This document shows positions 54,178 through 64,000 of a DNA stretch of 64,000 nucleotides, one piece after another. Position 1 is the first letter of the stretch. Each line of letters opens with the position of its first letter. The stretch is from Roseateles_B sp041906185. Lineage in GTDB: Bacteria; Pseudomonadota; Gammaproteobacteria; Burkholderiales; Burkholderiaceae_C. The notes beneath the pieces are model-generated. The model had not been told where the DNA came from, searched no databases, and was given only the letters and a program-made list of their open reading frames with translations. Both the position numbers and the translations under genes were made by a program. The stretch covers positions 1-64,000 of the forward strand of contig JAYRJQ010000016.1 in assembly GCA_041906185.1 (NCBI GenBank), read 5' to 3'.

Positions 54178-54191
54178 TTGACACAGGTCAA
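54178..54191. promoter_or_regulatory. Perfect FNR box between fnr and hemN
   Basis: TTGAC-ACAG-GTCAA, fully symmetric, centre 54184.5. On the minus strand AACAAT (54155-54150) predicts a start near 54143, exactly 41.5 bp away, so it can activate fnr itself. Toward hemN a start at -41.5 would fall on the hemN ATG, and no good -10 is seen there. Confidence 0.85.
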
Positions 54192-54224
54192 TCAGTGCTT
54201 GTGCAGGCTTGGCACAGTGGCGAC

Positions 54225-55634
54225 ATGGAAACCATCACCACTGCCGCCCTGCCGGGCATCACCGAAGACGTGCTGCGCCGTTTCGATGTGTCCGGCCCGC
54301 GCTACACCTCCTATCCCACGGCCGACCGCTTCGTCGAGGCGTTCACTGTCGAGCAGTACAGGCAGGCTCTGAACCAGCGAGCGCAGGGCGGTGTGGTGGG
54401 CGGCGGGGCGCCGCTGTCGCTGTACATCCACGTGCCGTTCTGCGAGTCGGTCTGCTACTACTGCGCCTGCAACAAGGTCATCACCAAGCACCACGACCGC
54501 GCGGCGGAATACCTCGAGGTGCTGATCCAGGAGATGGACCTGACCGTGGCCGAACTCGGCCGCGCGCAGGCGCTCTCCCAGCTGCACTTCGGCGGCGGCT
54601 CGCCCACCTTCCTGAGCGACGAGGAGCTGACGCAGCTGATGGATGCCATCAAGCTGCGCTTCCGCCTGGCGCCCGGGGCGGAGGTCTCCATCGAGGTGGA
54701 CCCCCGCACCGTCACCGCGGATCGCCTGAAGCATCTGCGCGGCCTGGGCTTCAACCGCCTGAGCTTCGGCGTGCAGGACTTCGATCCCGAGGTGCAGAAG
54801 GCCGTCCACCGCATCCAGAGCTACGAGATGGTCGAGTCGCTGATGCAGGATGCGCGCGCGCTCGGCTTCGAGTCCACCAACGTGGATCTGATTTACGGCC
54901 TGCCGCAGCAGACGCCGGAGAGCTTCCAGCGCACGATCCAGCAGGTCGCCACGCTGCGCCCCGACCGCATCGCGCTCTACGGCTATGCGCACTTGCCGAC
55001 GCGCTTCAAGCCGCAGCGCCGCATCGATGCCACGCAGCTGCCGGTCGCCGCCTCCAAGCTGACCATGCTGTCGACGGCGCTCAGCGGCTTCGTGGGGCAT
55101 GGCTACTCCTACATCGGCATGGACCATTTTGCGCTGCCCAACGATTCGCTGGCCGTCGCGAAGCGCCAGGGGCGCCTGCACCGCAACTTCCAAGGCTACA
55201 GCACGCAGCCCGACTGCGACCTGATCGGCCTGGGCGTCTCGGCCATCGGCCGCGTCGGTGCGACCTACAGCCAGAACGCCAAGACGCTGCCCGAGTACTA
55301 CGACGCCATCCGCCAGGGCCAGCTGCCCATCCAGCGCGGCCTGGCCCTGAACCGGGACGACCTCGTGCGCCGCGCCATGATCATGGCCCTGATGTGCCAG
55401 GGACGCGTGGAGTTCGAGTCCATCGAGGTGGCCCACCTGATCCGCGTGCGGGACTACTTCCGCAGCGAGCTGGAGCTCCTGACGTCCATGCAGGACACCG
55501 GGCTGGTCGTGGTCGAGCCGGGGGCGATCCAGGTCACCCCGCTGGGCTGGTACTTCGTGCGGGCGGTGGCCATGGTCTTTGACCGCTATCTGCAGGCCGA
55601 CCGGACCCGCGCGCAGTTCTCGCGCATCATCTGA
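54225..55634 (+). CDS. hemN: Oxygen-independent coproporphyrinogen III oxidase
   Basis: 469 residues from the ATG at 54225. The N-terminal RFDVSGPRYTSYPTADRF is the family mark; the radical-SAM cluster motif is C-x3-C-x2-C in PFCESVCYYCACNK; HFGGGSPTFLS and FQGYSTQPDCDLIGLGVSAIG follow. It makes protoporphyrinogen IX without oxygen, supplying haem for cbb3 oxidase. It lies beside fnr with an FNR box 34-47 bp upstream. Confidence 0.97.
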   Translation: METITTAALPGITEDVLRRFDVSGPRYTSYPTADRFVEAFTVEQYRQALNQRAQGGVVGGGAPLSLYIHVPFCESVCYYCACNKVITKHHDRAAEYLEVLIQEMDLTVAELGRAQALSQLHFGGGSPTFLSDEELTQLMDAIKLRFRLAPGAEVSIEVDPRTVTADRLKHLRGLGFNRLSFGVQDFDPEVQKAVHRIQSYEMVESLMQDARALGFESTNVDLIYGLPQQTPESFQRTIQQVATLRPDRIALYGYAHLPTRFKPQRRIDATQLPVAASKLTMLSTALSGFVGHGYSYIGMDHFALPNDSLAVAKRQGRLHRNFQGYSTQPDCDLIGLGVSAIGRVGATYSQNAKTLPEYYDAIRQGQLPIQRGLALNRDDLVRRAMIMALMCQGRVEFESIEVAHLIRVRDYFRSELELLTSMQDTGLVVVEPGAIQVTPLGWYFVRAVAMVFDRYLQADRTRAQFSRII

Positions 55635-55673
55635 CGCGGCCCGCGACGCACTTTTCGCGCATCATTGCCGTCC

Positions 55674-56393
55674 ATGGAAGCAGCGCTCGTCGGATCGGCC
55701 CTCCTGATGGGCCTGGCGGGAACCCCGCACTGCGCCGTCATGTGCGGCGCGCCTTGCGCTGCGCTCAGCGAAGGCTCGCCGCGCAGCGTCGCGCACCTCA
55801 GCTTCCAGCTCGGGCGCCTGCTCAGCTACGCCGCGGCCGGGGCGGTGGCGGCGTCCAGCGTCTCCTTGATGGCGCACTGGGGCCAGACGGTTGCCTGGTT
55901 GCGCCCGCTGTGGCTGCTGCTGCACCTGGGCGCGCTGGGGCTGGGGCTGTATCTGCTGTGGAAGGCGCGCCAGCCGGCGTGGCTCTCGGCCCTGGGGCGC
56001 GAAGGCAGCCGTGACAGCACCATCGGCGTCGCTGCGCTCGCGGCCGGCGGGCCGGCGCTGAGCGTGCCGCGCCGCCCGCGCTGGCGCTCGCTGCTGGCAG
56101 GGCTCGGCTGGGTTGCCTGGCCCTGCGGCCTGCTGCAGTCGGCGCTGCTTCTGGCGGCGCTGGCAAATGGCGCCGCGGGCGGTGCTGCCGTCATGGGCGC
56201 CTTCGCGATCAGCTCCGGCCTCGGGCTGGCCGTCGGGCCGGCGCTCCTGTGGAAGCTGCTTGGCCTGGGCTCGGTGGAAGAGGGCCGCGGCATGCGCTGG
56301 GCCACCCGCCTCGGCGGGCTGGGCCTGGTGCTCAGCGCCGGCTGGGCGCTCGGGCATGGAGTCTGGGCGCAGATCCAGGCGTATTGCCTCTGA
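55674..56393 (+). CDS. SafE/UreH-like membrane protein, probable metal/cbb3 maturation factor
   Basis: 239 residues with about six membrane helices. GLAGTPHCAVMCGAPC near the start is the H-C-x2-M-C-G motif of the TauE/SafE subgroup often called sulfite exporter or UreH-like. Such proteins are frequent beside ccoI/hemN in Betaproteobacteria, suggesting a role in copper or haem delivery, but the transported species is not known. Follows hemN after 39 bp and may be in the same transcript. Confidence 0.8.
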   Translation: MEAALVGSALLMGLAGTPHCAVMCGAPCAALSEGSPRSVAHLSFQLGRLLSYAAAGAVAASSVSLMAHWGQTVAWLRPLWLLLHLGALGLGLYLLWKARQPAWLSALGREGSRDSTIGVAALAAGGPALSVPRRPRWRSLLAGLGWVAWPCGLLQSALLLAALANGAAGGAAVMGAFAISSGLGLAVGPALLWKLLGLGSVEEGRGMRWATRLGGLGLVLSAGWALGHGVWAQIQAYCL

Positions 56394-56524
56394 GGCCGCC
56401 GGAAGGCCCCGGCATGCCCCGGAAGCCGGCACCCTGTCGTCAGCAGTCGGCGTCGACCGCGGGTGAAACCGCATTGAAACGCCAGACGGGTCGTCGTATC
56501 AGGCCCGTGAAAGCTCTGCTGACA

Positions 56525-56530
56525 TAGAAT
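56525..56530 (+). promoter_or_regulatory. icd -10 hexamer (TAGAAT)
   Basis: A good -10 match 61 bases upstream of the icd ATG; the leader contains GGAGA at 56579. Confidence 0.5.
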
Positions 56531-56591
56531 CGATTTCTTTATGGCGGCACCCCGCCGCAACCAACCTCGCGACTAGCGGAGACGACTACAC

Positions 56592-57845
56592 ATGTACCAA
56601 CACATCAAGGTGCCCGAAGGCGGGCAGAAGATCACGGTCAACGCCGACTTCTCCCTGAATGTGCCCGACCAGCCGATCATTCCCTACATCGAAGGTGACG
56701 GCACGGGGTTTGACATCACGCCCGTGATGATCAAGGTCGTCGACGCTGCCGTGGCCAAGGCCTACGGCGGCAAGAAGAAGATCCACTGGATGGAGATCTA
56801 CGCCGGCGAGAAGTCGACCAAGGTCTACGGTCCCGACGTGTGGCTGCCCGAAGAGACGCTGCAGGTCCTGAAGGACTACGTGGTGTCCATCAAGGGCCCG
56901 CTGACCACGCCCGTCGGCGGCGGCATCCGTTCGCTGAACGTGGCCCTGCGCCAGGAACTGGACCTCTACGTCTGCCTGCGCCCCGTGCGCTACTTCAAGG
57001 GCGTGCCTTCCCCCGTGAAGGAACCGCACAAGACCGACATGGTCATCTTCCGTGAGAACTCGGAAGACATCTACGCCGGCATCGAGTTCGAAGCCCAGAG
57101 CGACAAGGCCAAGAAGCTGATCAACTTCCTGCAGACCGAGTTCGGCGTCAAGAAGATCCGCTTCCCGGAAACCTCCGGCATCGGCATCAAGCCCGTGTCC
57201 AAGGAAGGCACCGAGCGCCTGGTGCGCAAGGCCATCCAGTACGCCATCGACAATGACAAGCCCAGCGTGACCATCGTGCACAAGGGCAACATCATGAAGT
57301 TCACCGAAGGTGGCTTCCGTGACTGGGCTTACGCCCTGGCCCAGAAGGAGTTCGGCGCCGAGCTGATCGACGGCGGCCCGTGGTGCAAGTTCAAGAACCC
57401 GAAGACCGGCAAGGACATCGTGGTCAAGGACTCCATCGCCGACGCCTTCCTGCAGCAGATCCTGCTGCGCCCGGCCGAGTACTCCGTGATCGCCACGCTG
57501 AACCTGAACGGCGACTATGTGTCCGACGCCCTGGCAGCCCAGGTCGGCGGCATCGGCATCGCCCCCGGCGCGAACCTGAGCGACTCCGTCGCCATGTTCG
57601 AAGCCACCCACGGCACCGCCCCGAAGTACGCTGGCAAGGACTACGTGAACCCCGGTTCCGAGATCCTGTCCGCCGAAATGATGCTGCGCCACATGGGCTG
57701 GCTGGAAGCCGCTGACCTGATCATCTCGTCGATGGAAAAGTCCATCCTGAGCAAGAAGGTCACTTATGACTTCGCCCGCCTGCTGGACGGCGCCACGCAA
57801 GTGTCGTGCTCCGGTTTCGGTCAAGTCATGATTGACCACATGTGA
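56592..57845 (+). CDS. icd: NADP-dependent isocitrate dehydrogenase
   Basis: 417 residues. Substrate region TTPVGGGIRSLNVALRQELDLYVCLRPVRYF includes the Ser that is phosphorylated by AceK in E. coli; metal-binding EFGAELIDGG / AAQVGGIGIAPGANLSD, and HGTAPKYAGKD whose Lys-Tyr favours NADP. The TCA-cycle enzyme producing 2-oxoglutarate. Monocistronic, with a terminator after it. Confidence 0.97.
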   Translation: MYQHIKVPEGGQKITVNADFSLNVPDQPIIPYIEGDGTGFDITPVMIKVVDAAVAKAYGGKKKIHWMEIYAGEKSTKVYGPDVWLPEETLQVLKDYVVSIKGPLTTPVGGGIRSLNVALRQELDLYVCLRPVRYFKGVPSPVKEPHKTDMVIFRENSEDIYAGIEFEAQSDKAKKLINFLQTEFGVKKIRFPETSGIGIKPVSKEGTERLVRKAIQYAIDNDKPSVTIVHKGNIMKFTEGGFRDWAYALAQKEFGAELIDGGPWCKFKNPKTGKDIVVKDSIADAFLQQILLRPAEYSVIATLNLNGDYVSDALAAQVGGIGIAPGANLSDSVAMFEATHGTAPKYAGKDYVNPGSEILSAEMMLRHMGWLEAADLIISSMEKSILSKKVTYDFARLLDGATQVSCSGFGQVMIDHM

Positions 57846-57876
57846 TGCCTGCGGCGCCAGCCGCACGCTGCACGAC

Positions 57877-57902
57877 AAGGCACCTTCGGGTGCCTTTTTC
57901 TT
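57877..57902 (+). terminator. Terminator of icd
   Basis: AAGGCACC with GGTGCCTT over a TTCG tetraloop, followed by TTTC, 32 bases after the icd stop. Confidence 0.9.
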
Positions 57903-58053
57903 TGCCTCGCTGGCACGAGGAGCGCAGGTCAGGGGGCGCGTGCCCGGTGCGCCGTCATCACGCCTTGCGCTGCGCCATCACCAATGACAAACGCCTGCAA
58001 CACACCCCTGTTGGCAGGGGCACACTGCAGGCGCCTAGGGGCTGACGTGCGGG

Positions 58054-58278
58054 TCAGCTGAGGGCGGCTTCACCGCCGATCGGCGTGATGTTCTGGGCCA
58101 GCTGGCCCTTGGGGCCGGCCACCAGCTCGAAGCTGACCTTGCTGCCCTGCTTGAGGGTGCGGAAACCCTCCATCTGGATCGCCGAAAAATGGGCGAACAC
58201 GTCTTCGCCGCCTTGCTCCGGTTCAATGAAGCCAAAACCCTTGGCATCGTTGAACCACTTCACGGTTCCTTGTTGCAT
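58054..58278 (-). CDS. Cold-shock protein, CspA family
   Basis: 74 residues from the ATG at 58278, with GGAGAAGGA in front. QQGTVKWFNDAKGFGFIEPEQGGEDVFAHFSAI contains both RNA-binding motifs (KGFGFI and VFAHF). It binds single-stranded nucleic acid and melts RNA structure. Upstream in-frame codons (up to 58323) are likely untranslated leader. Cold-induction cannot be judged from sequence. Confidence 0.95.
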   Translation of the reverse strand: MQQGTVKWFNDAKGFGFIEPEQGGEDVFAHFSAIQMEGFRTLKQGSKVSFELVAGPKGQLAQNITPIGGEAALS

Positions 58279-58565
58279 TTCCTTCTCCATCCCGGTGTCT
58301 AACGCACCGAGGCGGATTCTCAAAGCTCTGTCGCCTTTGTGTCAATTCGGGGCCTCCCCCGAGGTGCGGATCTGCCGGGGGCAGCCGCGACAACCTGTCA
58401 GACCTTGCGGGTGTCGCCGCGATGTGCCGAAACGCGGCCCGGCGTGGCATATGGCGCGAATATGGCCGCAGCGCGCCCTGCAGATCACTTTTTCAAGCCC
58501 CCGTCCTTGAATCATGATCAAGCCAGCGCCATGTGAGGCCATGTGCCTCTCTATAGAATCGGTCC
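58279..58565. other. Divergent noncoding region between the cold-shock gene and clpS
   Basis: 287 bp with no gene seen. It includes the leader of the cold-shock gene and, at the right end, the clpS promoter. CTTGA-ATCATGA-TCAAG at 58506-58521 is an inverted repeat with spacing too long for FNR. Confidence 0.55.
58554..58559 (+). promoter_or_regulatory. -10 hexamer (TAGAAT) placing transcription start at the clpS ATG
   Basis: TAGAAT then six bases (CGGTCC) then ATG, the same spacing as at rimO. A start point seven bases on would be the A of ATG: a predicted leaderless message with no ribosome-binding site. Confidence 0.55.
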
Positions 58566-58930
58566 ATGCCAGATCTTCCCAACCAGCCCCCTGTGCCGCC
58601 GGGCCAGCCGCCTGCGGCGGTGCCGGGCCGTGACGATGCGGACGGGACCGTCATCCTCGAGCGCGTTCCCCAGAAAACCGAGCCCCCGCGCCTCTACCAG
58701 GTGCTGCTGCTCAACGACGATTTCACCCCGATGGAGTTTGTCGTGATGGTGTTGCAGGAGTTCTTCCGCCATGACCTGGATACGGCCACCCAGATCATGC
58801 TCAAGATCCATCACGAAGGGCGCGGTGTCTGCGGTGTCTTCACCAAGGATGTAGCCGCGACCAAGGTCGAACTGGTGCTGGCCGCCTCACGGCGTGCCGG
58901 CCATCCCTTGCAGTGCATTATGGAGGCCGC

Positions 58931-58934
<4 letters not shown>
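58566..58934 (+). CDS. clpS: ATP-dependent Clp protease adaptor ClpS
   Basis: 122 residues. A Pro-rich N-terminal extension (about 40 residues) precedes the ClpS fold: RLYQVLLLNDDFTPMEFVV (substrate pocket), MLKIHHEGRGVCGVFTKDVA. It feeds N-end-rule substrates to ClpAP. Its stop overlaps clpA (ATGA). Confidence 0.96.
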
Positions 58935-61264
<2,330 letters not shown>

Positions 61265-61310
61265 CGTCGCACGCATCACCCGACGCAGCGGCCCTCGTTG
61301 CATCCTGCAA

Positions 61311-61335
61311 ACGCGCCCCGAGGGGCGCGTCTTTC
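61311..61335 (+). terminator. Terminator of clpA
   Basis: ACGCGCCCC with GGGGCGCGT around a GA loop (effectively a tight hairpin), followed by CTTTC, 46 bases after the clpA stop. Confidence 0.75.
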
Positions 61336-61509
61336 ATGCGCTCAGTGCCGCTATGCGGAAGGCGGGACGTTCTGCGGACGCCAGCCGCGGACGCCAGCCG
61401 GGGGGGCGATTGCGCGAAGGTCAGCCCGGCAGGTGTCCGGGAAGTCGTTCCGGAAGTTGTCCAGGAAGGCGGTCCACTGCGCCCCGCTCGGATGCCGGGG
61501 GCAGGCGGC

Positions 61510-62232
61510 TCACCATTCGTGGACGGAAGCCACCACGCGGCCGATGACCTCGAGATCGCAGGGGCTGGAGAGGTCGACGTCATAGGCCGCAAAGGCCGGA
61601 TTGGCGCTGGTCACGCGCAGCACGCGCCCCGGAAGCATCTGGCAGTACCGCACCAGCAGCTCCTCACCCTGGCGCAGCGCGTAGGCGTAGCCGCTGCGGG
61701 GCGTGGTGTCCTGCTGGTCGATCAGCACCTGGTCGCCATCGGACAGGGCGCCTTCCATGGCCGTGCCCCGTACCGTCACCACCGTCAGCTTGCCGACCTC
61801 CAGCTGGCGGGCGGCGAGCCAGTCCTTGCCGAAGCACAGGCCGCTGACGTCCTGTCGAGTCTCGTAGGCAGCAGCGCCCTCGCGGGCGGACGCCGGGCTG
61901 CGCGCCGCCCGATCCGGCATCGCGGGGACGCGGACATAGCGATCGGCGCCGCTGTCATCCTTGCGCCCCGTGATGATGAGCAGGAGGTCCATGCCCAGCG
62001 CCGCCGCCTTTTGAAGGTAGCGGGCATCCGGGCTGCGGTCACCGGCCTCGTAGTTGAACTGCGTGGTCTTGCTGACGCCGACGGCGGCACCGAAGTCGGC
62101 CTGCGCGTAGCCAAGCCGCTGGCGCTCGGCCCGAAGGCGGTCGCCAATGCCCACGTTCGTGGAAGCTGGGGGGTCAATGGGATGGGTCACAGTGCATTGA
62201 CTGTATCCCCTTTTGTCGAAGGGCGCGCTCAC
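61510..62232 (-). CDS. XRE/S24-type repressor lacking the Ser-Lys catalytic dyad
   Basis: 240 residues if the GTG at 62232 is used; GTGs at 62190 and 62154 are equally credible since the helix-turn-helix only begins at GIGDRLRAERQRLGYAQADFGAAVGVSKTTQFNYEAG. The C-terminal half has the LexA/cI-like S24 fold, but the site normally G-D-S-M reads RGTAMEG (Ser to Ala) and the Lys position reads LLVRYC (Arg). Autocleavage is therefore not expected. Opposes the gp16-like gene, as a phage immunity switch would. Phage-derived regulator is the best reading; target unknown. Confidence 0.82.
   Translation of the reverse strand: MSAPFDKRGYSQCTVTHPIDPPASTNVGIGDRLRAERQRLGYAQADFGAAVGVSKTTQFNYEAGDRSPDARYLQKAAALGMDLLLIITGRKDDSGADRYVRVPAMPDRAARSPASAREGAAAYETRQDVSGLCFGKDWLAARQLEVGKLTVVTVRGTAMEGALSDGDQVLIDQQDTTPRSGYAYALRQGEELLVRYCQMLPGRVLRVTSANPAFAAYDVDLSSPCDLEVIGRVVASVHEW
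62189..62204. promoter_or_regulatory. Operator-like inverted repeat at the repressor start region
   Basis: ACAGT-GCATTG-ACTGT, perfect 5-bp arms at the possible start codons of the S24-type gene. It suggests autoregulation if translation begins at 62154. Confidence 0.45.
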
Positions 62233-62339
62233 AAATGAACGGATCTGTGGGCCGAAATGTCATCAATCGAGGGGATGGAAAGGCGTAAATCTCACGTATC
62301 GAAACAAAGTCACGACTTTTGATGATGCGATTTCCATTT

Positions 62340-62367
62340 GTTGAAACTAGAGTGTCTGCAGTTCAAC
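62340..62367. promoter_or_regulatory. Inverted repeat upstream of the gp16-like gene
   Basis: GTTGAAACT and AGTTCAAC arms (one base bulged) around a 11-base spacer, 18 bases before the ATG at 62386. Candidate operator for the divergent repressor. Confidence 0.4.
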
Positions 62368-62385
62368 AGGAAATCAGAGACCATC

Positions 62386-62628
62386 ATGGACAACCAACAA
62401 ACGGATGGTCTGGTCGCGGAAGGTGGTAAGCGGTTTCTGCAAGACCAGGCCTCGCCGGCTGCGGCCAAGCGCACCCTTCAGATGCAGGGCATCACGCTGA
62501 GTGAGTTCGCGCGGCAGCACGGTTTCAAGTACCGCACGGTGTCGGAGGTCGTGCGGGGGGTGAACAAGGGGCTGTATGGGGAGGGGCACCGCGTGGCCGT
62601 GGCCCTCGGCTTGAAGCGGGGGCCCTGA
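62386..62628 (+). CDS. BcepMu gp16-like phage-associated DNA-binding protein
   Basis: 80 residues from the ATG at 62386. The C-terminal half, GITLSEFARQHGFKYRTVSEVVRGVNKGLYGEGHRVAVALGLKRG, matches the pattern I remember for the BcepMu gp16 family (helix-turn-helix, V-x-G-x-x-KG-x-x-G-x-x-H-x-x-A-V-x-L-G-x-K). In Mu-like phages it lies next to the repressor and early genes. It is divergent from the S24-type repressor, with no transposase or head genes nearby. Confidence 0.75.
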   Translation: MDNQQTDGLVAEGGKRFLQDQASPAAAKRTLQMQGITLSEFARQHGFKYRTVSEVVRGVNKGLYGEGHRVAVALGLKRGP

Positions 62629-62630
62629 GC

Positions 62631-62918
62631 ATGCCAGCTGCCACCCCCGATGCGCCCGGGCCGGCACAAGCCGGGCCGGACTCCGCGCCGGCAGCCGGCC
62701 GGCCGCCGCGCATCGACCGCCTCGTCCTGCGTGTCGCCTATGCCTACGATGCCCTCCCATTCGACGTCTTTCAGCATCTGCGCTCGGCGCTGGCGGGGGA
62801 CCACAACATCGCCCAGGCCCTCGAGACGGCTCGCGAGGTGGTGGCGGTGCTGTCTGATGACGACCTGGCCTTCGTGCTGGCGCGCCTGCTGGTCTGCACG
62901 TCGGATGCCATCGACTAA
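62631..62918 (+). CDS. Hypothetical protein downstream of the gp16-like gene
   Basis: 95 residues starting two bases after the gp16-like stop. A Pro/Ala-rich start is followed by a helical region, RIDRLVLRVAYAYDALPFDVFQHLRSALAGDHNIAQALETAREVVAVLSDDDLAFVLARLLVC. No family recognised. Tight spacing to the phage-like gene suggests co-transcription; coding potential is plausible but not proven. Confidence 0.5.
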   Translation: MPAATPDAPGPAQAGPDSAPAAGRPPRIDRLVLRVAYAYDALPFDVFQHLRSALAGDHNIAQALETAREVVAVLSDDDLAFVLARLLVCTSDAID

Positions 62919-63064
62919 CCGCCTCCTCTGGCGACGCCGCCCGGGCAGCTCGGCGGTGCGTGAGCGCCGCTCGCGTTCATGGGGGGAGGCGCTCATGGTC
63001 GGGTCCGGCGCCATCGCCGACGGTCCGCCGGACTTCCTGCCCGCCTTCCTGCCGGGCCGGCCAC

Positions 63065-63847
63065 TCAGCTGGCCGCGGGGTCCTGGCGATAGAAGCCGGC
63101 AAAGAGGCTGTAGAGGGCCGGGTAGCGCTGCTGCAGTTGCTGCGGCTCGACGAAGAAGGCTTCGGTGGCCACGGCAAAAAACTCCTCGACGGACTCGGCG
63201 CCGTAGGGGTCGATGACGGTCTCGACGCCAGCGTCCACCTCCTCGCAGAACTGCTCCCAGGCCGGGTCGATCACGGCGATCCAGGCCTCCGTCGCGGCGG
63301 CCGAGGGGAGCGGGGGAATGCCGTCGGGCGCCCCGTTGGCCATGTCCAGCACATGGGCGAACTCATGGATCACGACGTTGTAGACCGGCCCGGCGCCCAG
63401 CGCCGGGTCGGGCTGGAGCTCGCTCCAGGCCAGCATCAGAGGGCCGCCTTCCATGGCCTCGCCGGCCAGCTCTTCCTCGTAGTGATGCACGACGCCATCC
63501 TCGTCCATCACCTCGCGCGGTGCGACGACCTCCGACTCGTGCATCACGATGCCCACGAAGCCGTCGTATGCCGTCAGGCCGAGGGCCAGCACGGGCAGGC
63601 AGGCCTGGGCAGCGACGGCCACGGCGACCTCGTCCGTGACCTCGAAACCGCCGGCGCCGTGGAACTCCTTGCGGGCCAGGAACAGCGAGCACAGCCGTCG
63701 CAGGGATGCGCGATCCGCCTCGCTCCGGCGGCCGATGAAGGGGTAGCGGGCCAGCGTCAGCGCCCACAGGTCGTCGGGAATGGCGTGGCGCGCCAGCTGC
63801 CGCTGTTCGCGCCGCGCCTGCCAGGCATGCAGGAGCCGCGTCAACAT
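63065..63847 (-). CDS. mtfA: MtfA-type zinc peptidase (M90 family)
   Basis: 260 residues. The metalloprotease motif is VIHEFAHVLDM (H-E-x2-H), with the downstream ligand region SVEEFFAVATEAFFV. LTAYDGFVGIVMHESEVVAPREV is a further family block. In E. coli MtfA releases Mlc and has aminopeptidase activity. It is followed by the divergent small gene at 62631 and preceded by the end of an upstream gene whose stop overlaps its ATG (ATGTTGA). Confidence 0.92.
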   Translation of the reverse strand: MLTRLLHAWQARREQRQLARHAIPDDLWALTLARYPFIGRRSEADRASLRRLCSLFLARKEFHGAGGFEVTDEVAVAVAAQACLPVLALGLTAYDGFVGIVMHESEVVAPREVMDEDGVVHHYEEELAGEAMEGGPLMLAWSELQPDPALGAGPVYNVVIHEFAHVLDMANGAPDGIPPLPSAAATEAWIAVIDPAWEQFCEEVDAGVETVIDPYGAESVEEFFAVATEAFFVEPQQLQQRYPALYSLFAGFYRQDPAAS

Positions 63848-64000
63848 GGCCGGCGCTGAGGTGCGGAAGGGGTGCCTGATGCGTCGGGTGCGTCTCGTGT
63901 GTCCGGCGCGTACGGCGCGTACGGCGTGTCGGGCGCTGCCGCAGTGGCGGTTTCCTTCGCGGCTGTGGAAGAGAAGCGATCCGTCTCAGGCAGGGCGAGG
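63841..64000 (-). CDS. C-terminal fragment of an upstream gene (window edge)
   Basis: An open minus-strand frame enters at the window edge (LALPETDRFSSTAAK...) and ends with a TGA overlapping the mtfA ATG. The last 35 residues are low-complexity (APDTPYAPYAPD), encoded by short GCGTACG-type direct repeats (63907-63925). Whether it is a real gene end cannot be told from 50 residues. Confidence 0.35.
   Translation of the reverse strand, partial: LALPETDRFSSTAAKETATAAAPDTPYAPYAPDTRDAPDASGTPSAPQRRPC

Noticed and set aside
58506..58521. FNR-like CTTGA-ATCATGA-TCAAG upstream of clpS
   Set aside because: Spacing between TTGA and TCAA is seven, not six; FNR half-sites would be out of phase.

Overview
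The window is a 64 kb GC-rich chromosomal stretch from a betaproteobacterium, most likely order Burkholderiales (my guess, from gene content, is the Roseateles/Mitsuaria/Rubrivivax neighbourhood). Pointers are PhaR, the divergent smpB / ratA-rnfH pair, guaB and guaA side by side, lpxK-Trm112-kdsB-adk, a complete cbb3 oxidase locus with FNR and hemN, and clpS-clpA. No rRNA, tRNA, insertion sequence, CRISPR array or intact prophage was seen. All names rest on reading motifs by eye; no database search was run.

Layout. 1-5.5 kb: end of a haloacetate-dehalogenase-like hydrolase, a small GspC-like membrane protein translationally coupled to a large secreted GH64 beta-1,3-glucanase with CBM56-like and chitobiase-C-terminal-like modules, then a divergent exported serine protease; two LacI-type palindromes lie between the divergent genes. 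5.6-16.9 kb: housekeeping genes (phaR, rimO, metC, adenine deaminase, smpB, ratA, rnfH, guaB, an MFS exporter, guaA). 17.1-24.4 kb: an accessory ABC uptake cassette of branched-chain amino acid type (livHMGF, a RidA-family protein, a binding protein, a zinc alcohol dehydrogenase and a FadR-type regulator) behind an AT-rich inverted repeat. 24.5-27.7 kb: a small membrane protein, DUF72, tadA, ldcA. 27.8-35.5 kb: an Oar-like TonB-dependent receptor divergent from a tonB-exbB-exbD-exbD-TPR operon, separated by about 785 bp of noncoding DNA. 35.6-42.9 kb: an SDR dehydrogenase with a LiuR-like operator, adk, kdsB, Trm112, lpxK, a second exbD/exbB pair, xseA, sodB. 43-45.2 kb: a TctD/TctE-like two-component system. 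45.2-56.4 kb: microaerobic respiration block, ccoI-ccoS-ccoNOQP-ccoG-ccoH-like, fnr, hemN and a SafE-like protein. 56.6-61.3 kb: icd, a cold-shock gene, clpS-clpA. 61.5-64 kb: a phage-type repressor lacking the S24 catalytic dyad facing a BcepMu gp16-like DNA-binding protein, then MtfA.

The best-supported regulatory story is oxygen control. Three FNR-type boxes (TTGA-N6-TCAW) were found: upstream of ccoI, inside the 3' end of ccoS ahead of ccoN, and between fnr and hemN. Each sits about 41.5 bp upstream of a plausible start point for ccoI, ccoN and fnr respectively, the classic FNR-activator geometry, so the cluster looks like a self-contained circuit of regulator, oxidase, copper loading and anaerobic haem synthesis. 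The features most worth following as possibly new biology are the non-cleavable repressor/gp16 pair, the modular glucanase locus with paired operators 70 bp apart, the uptake cassette with its unusual RidA and AT-rich operator, and the noncoding region around the TonB genes.
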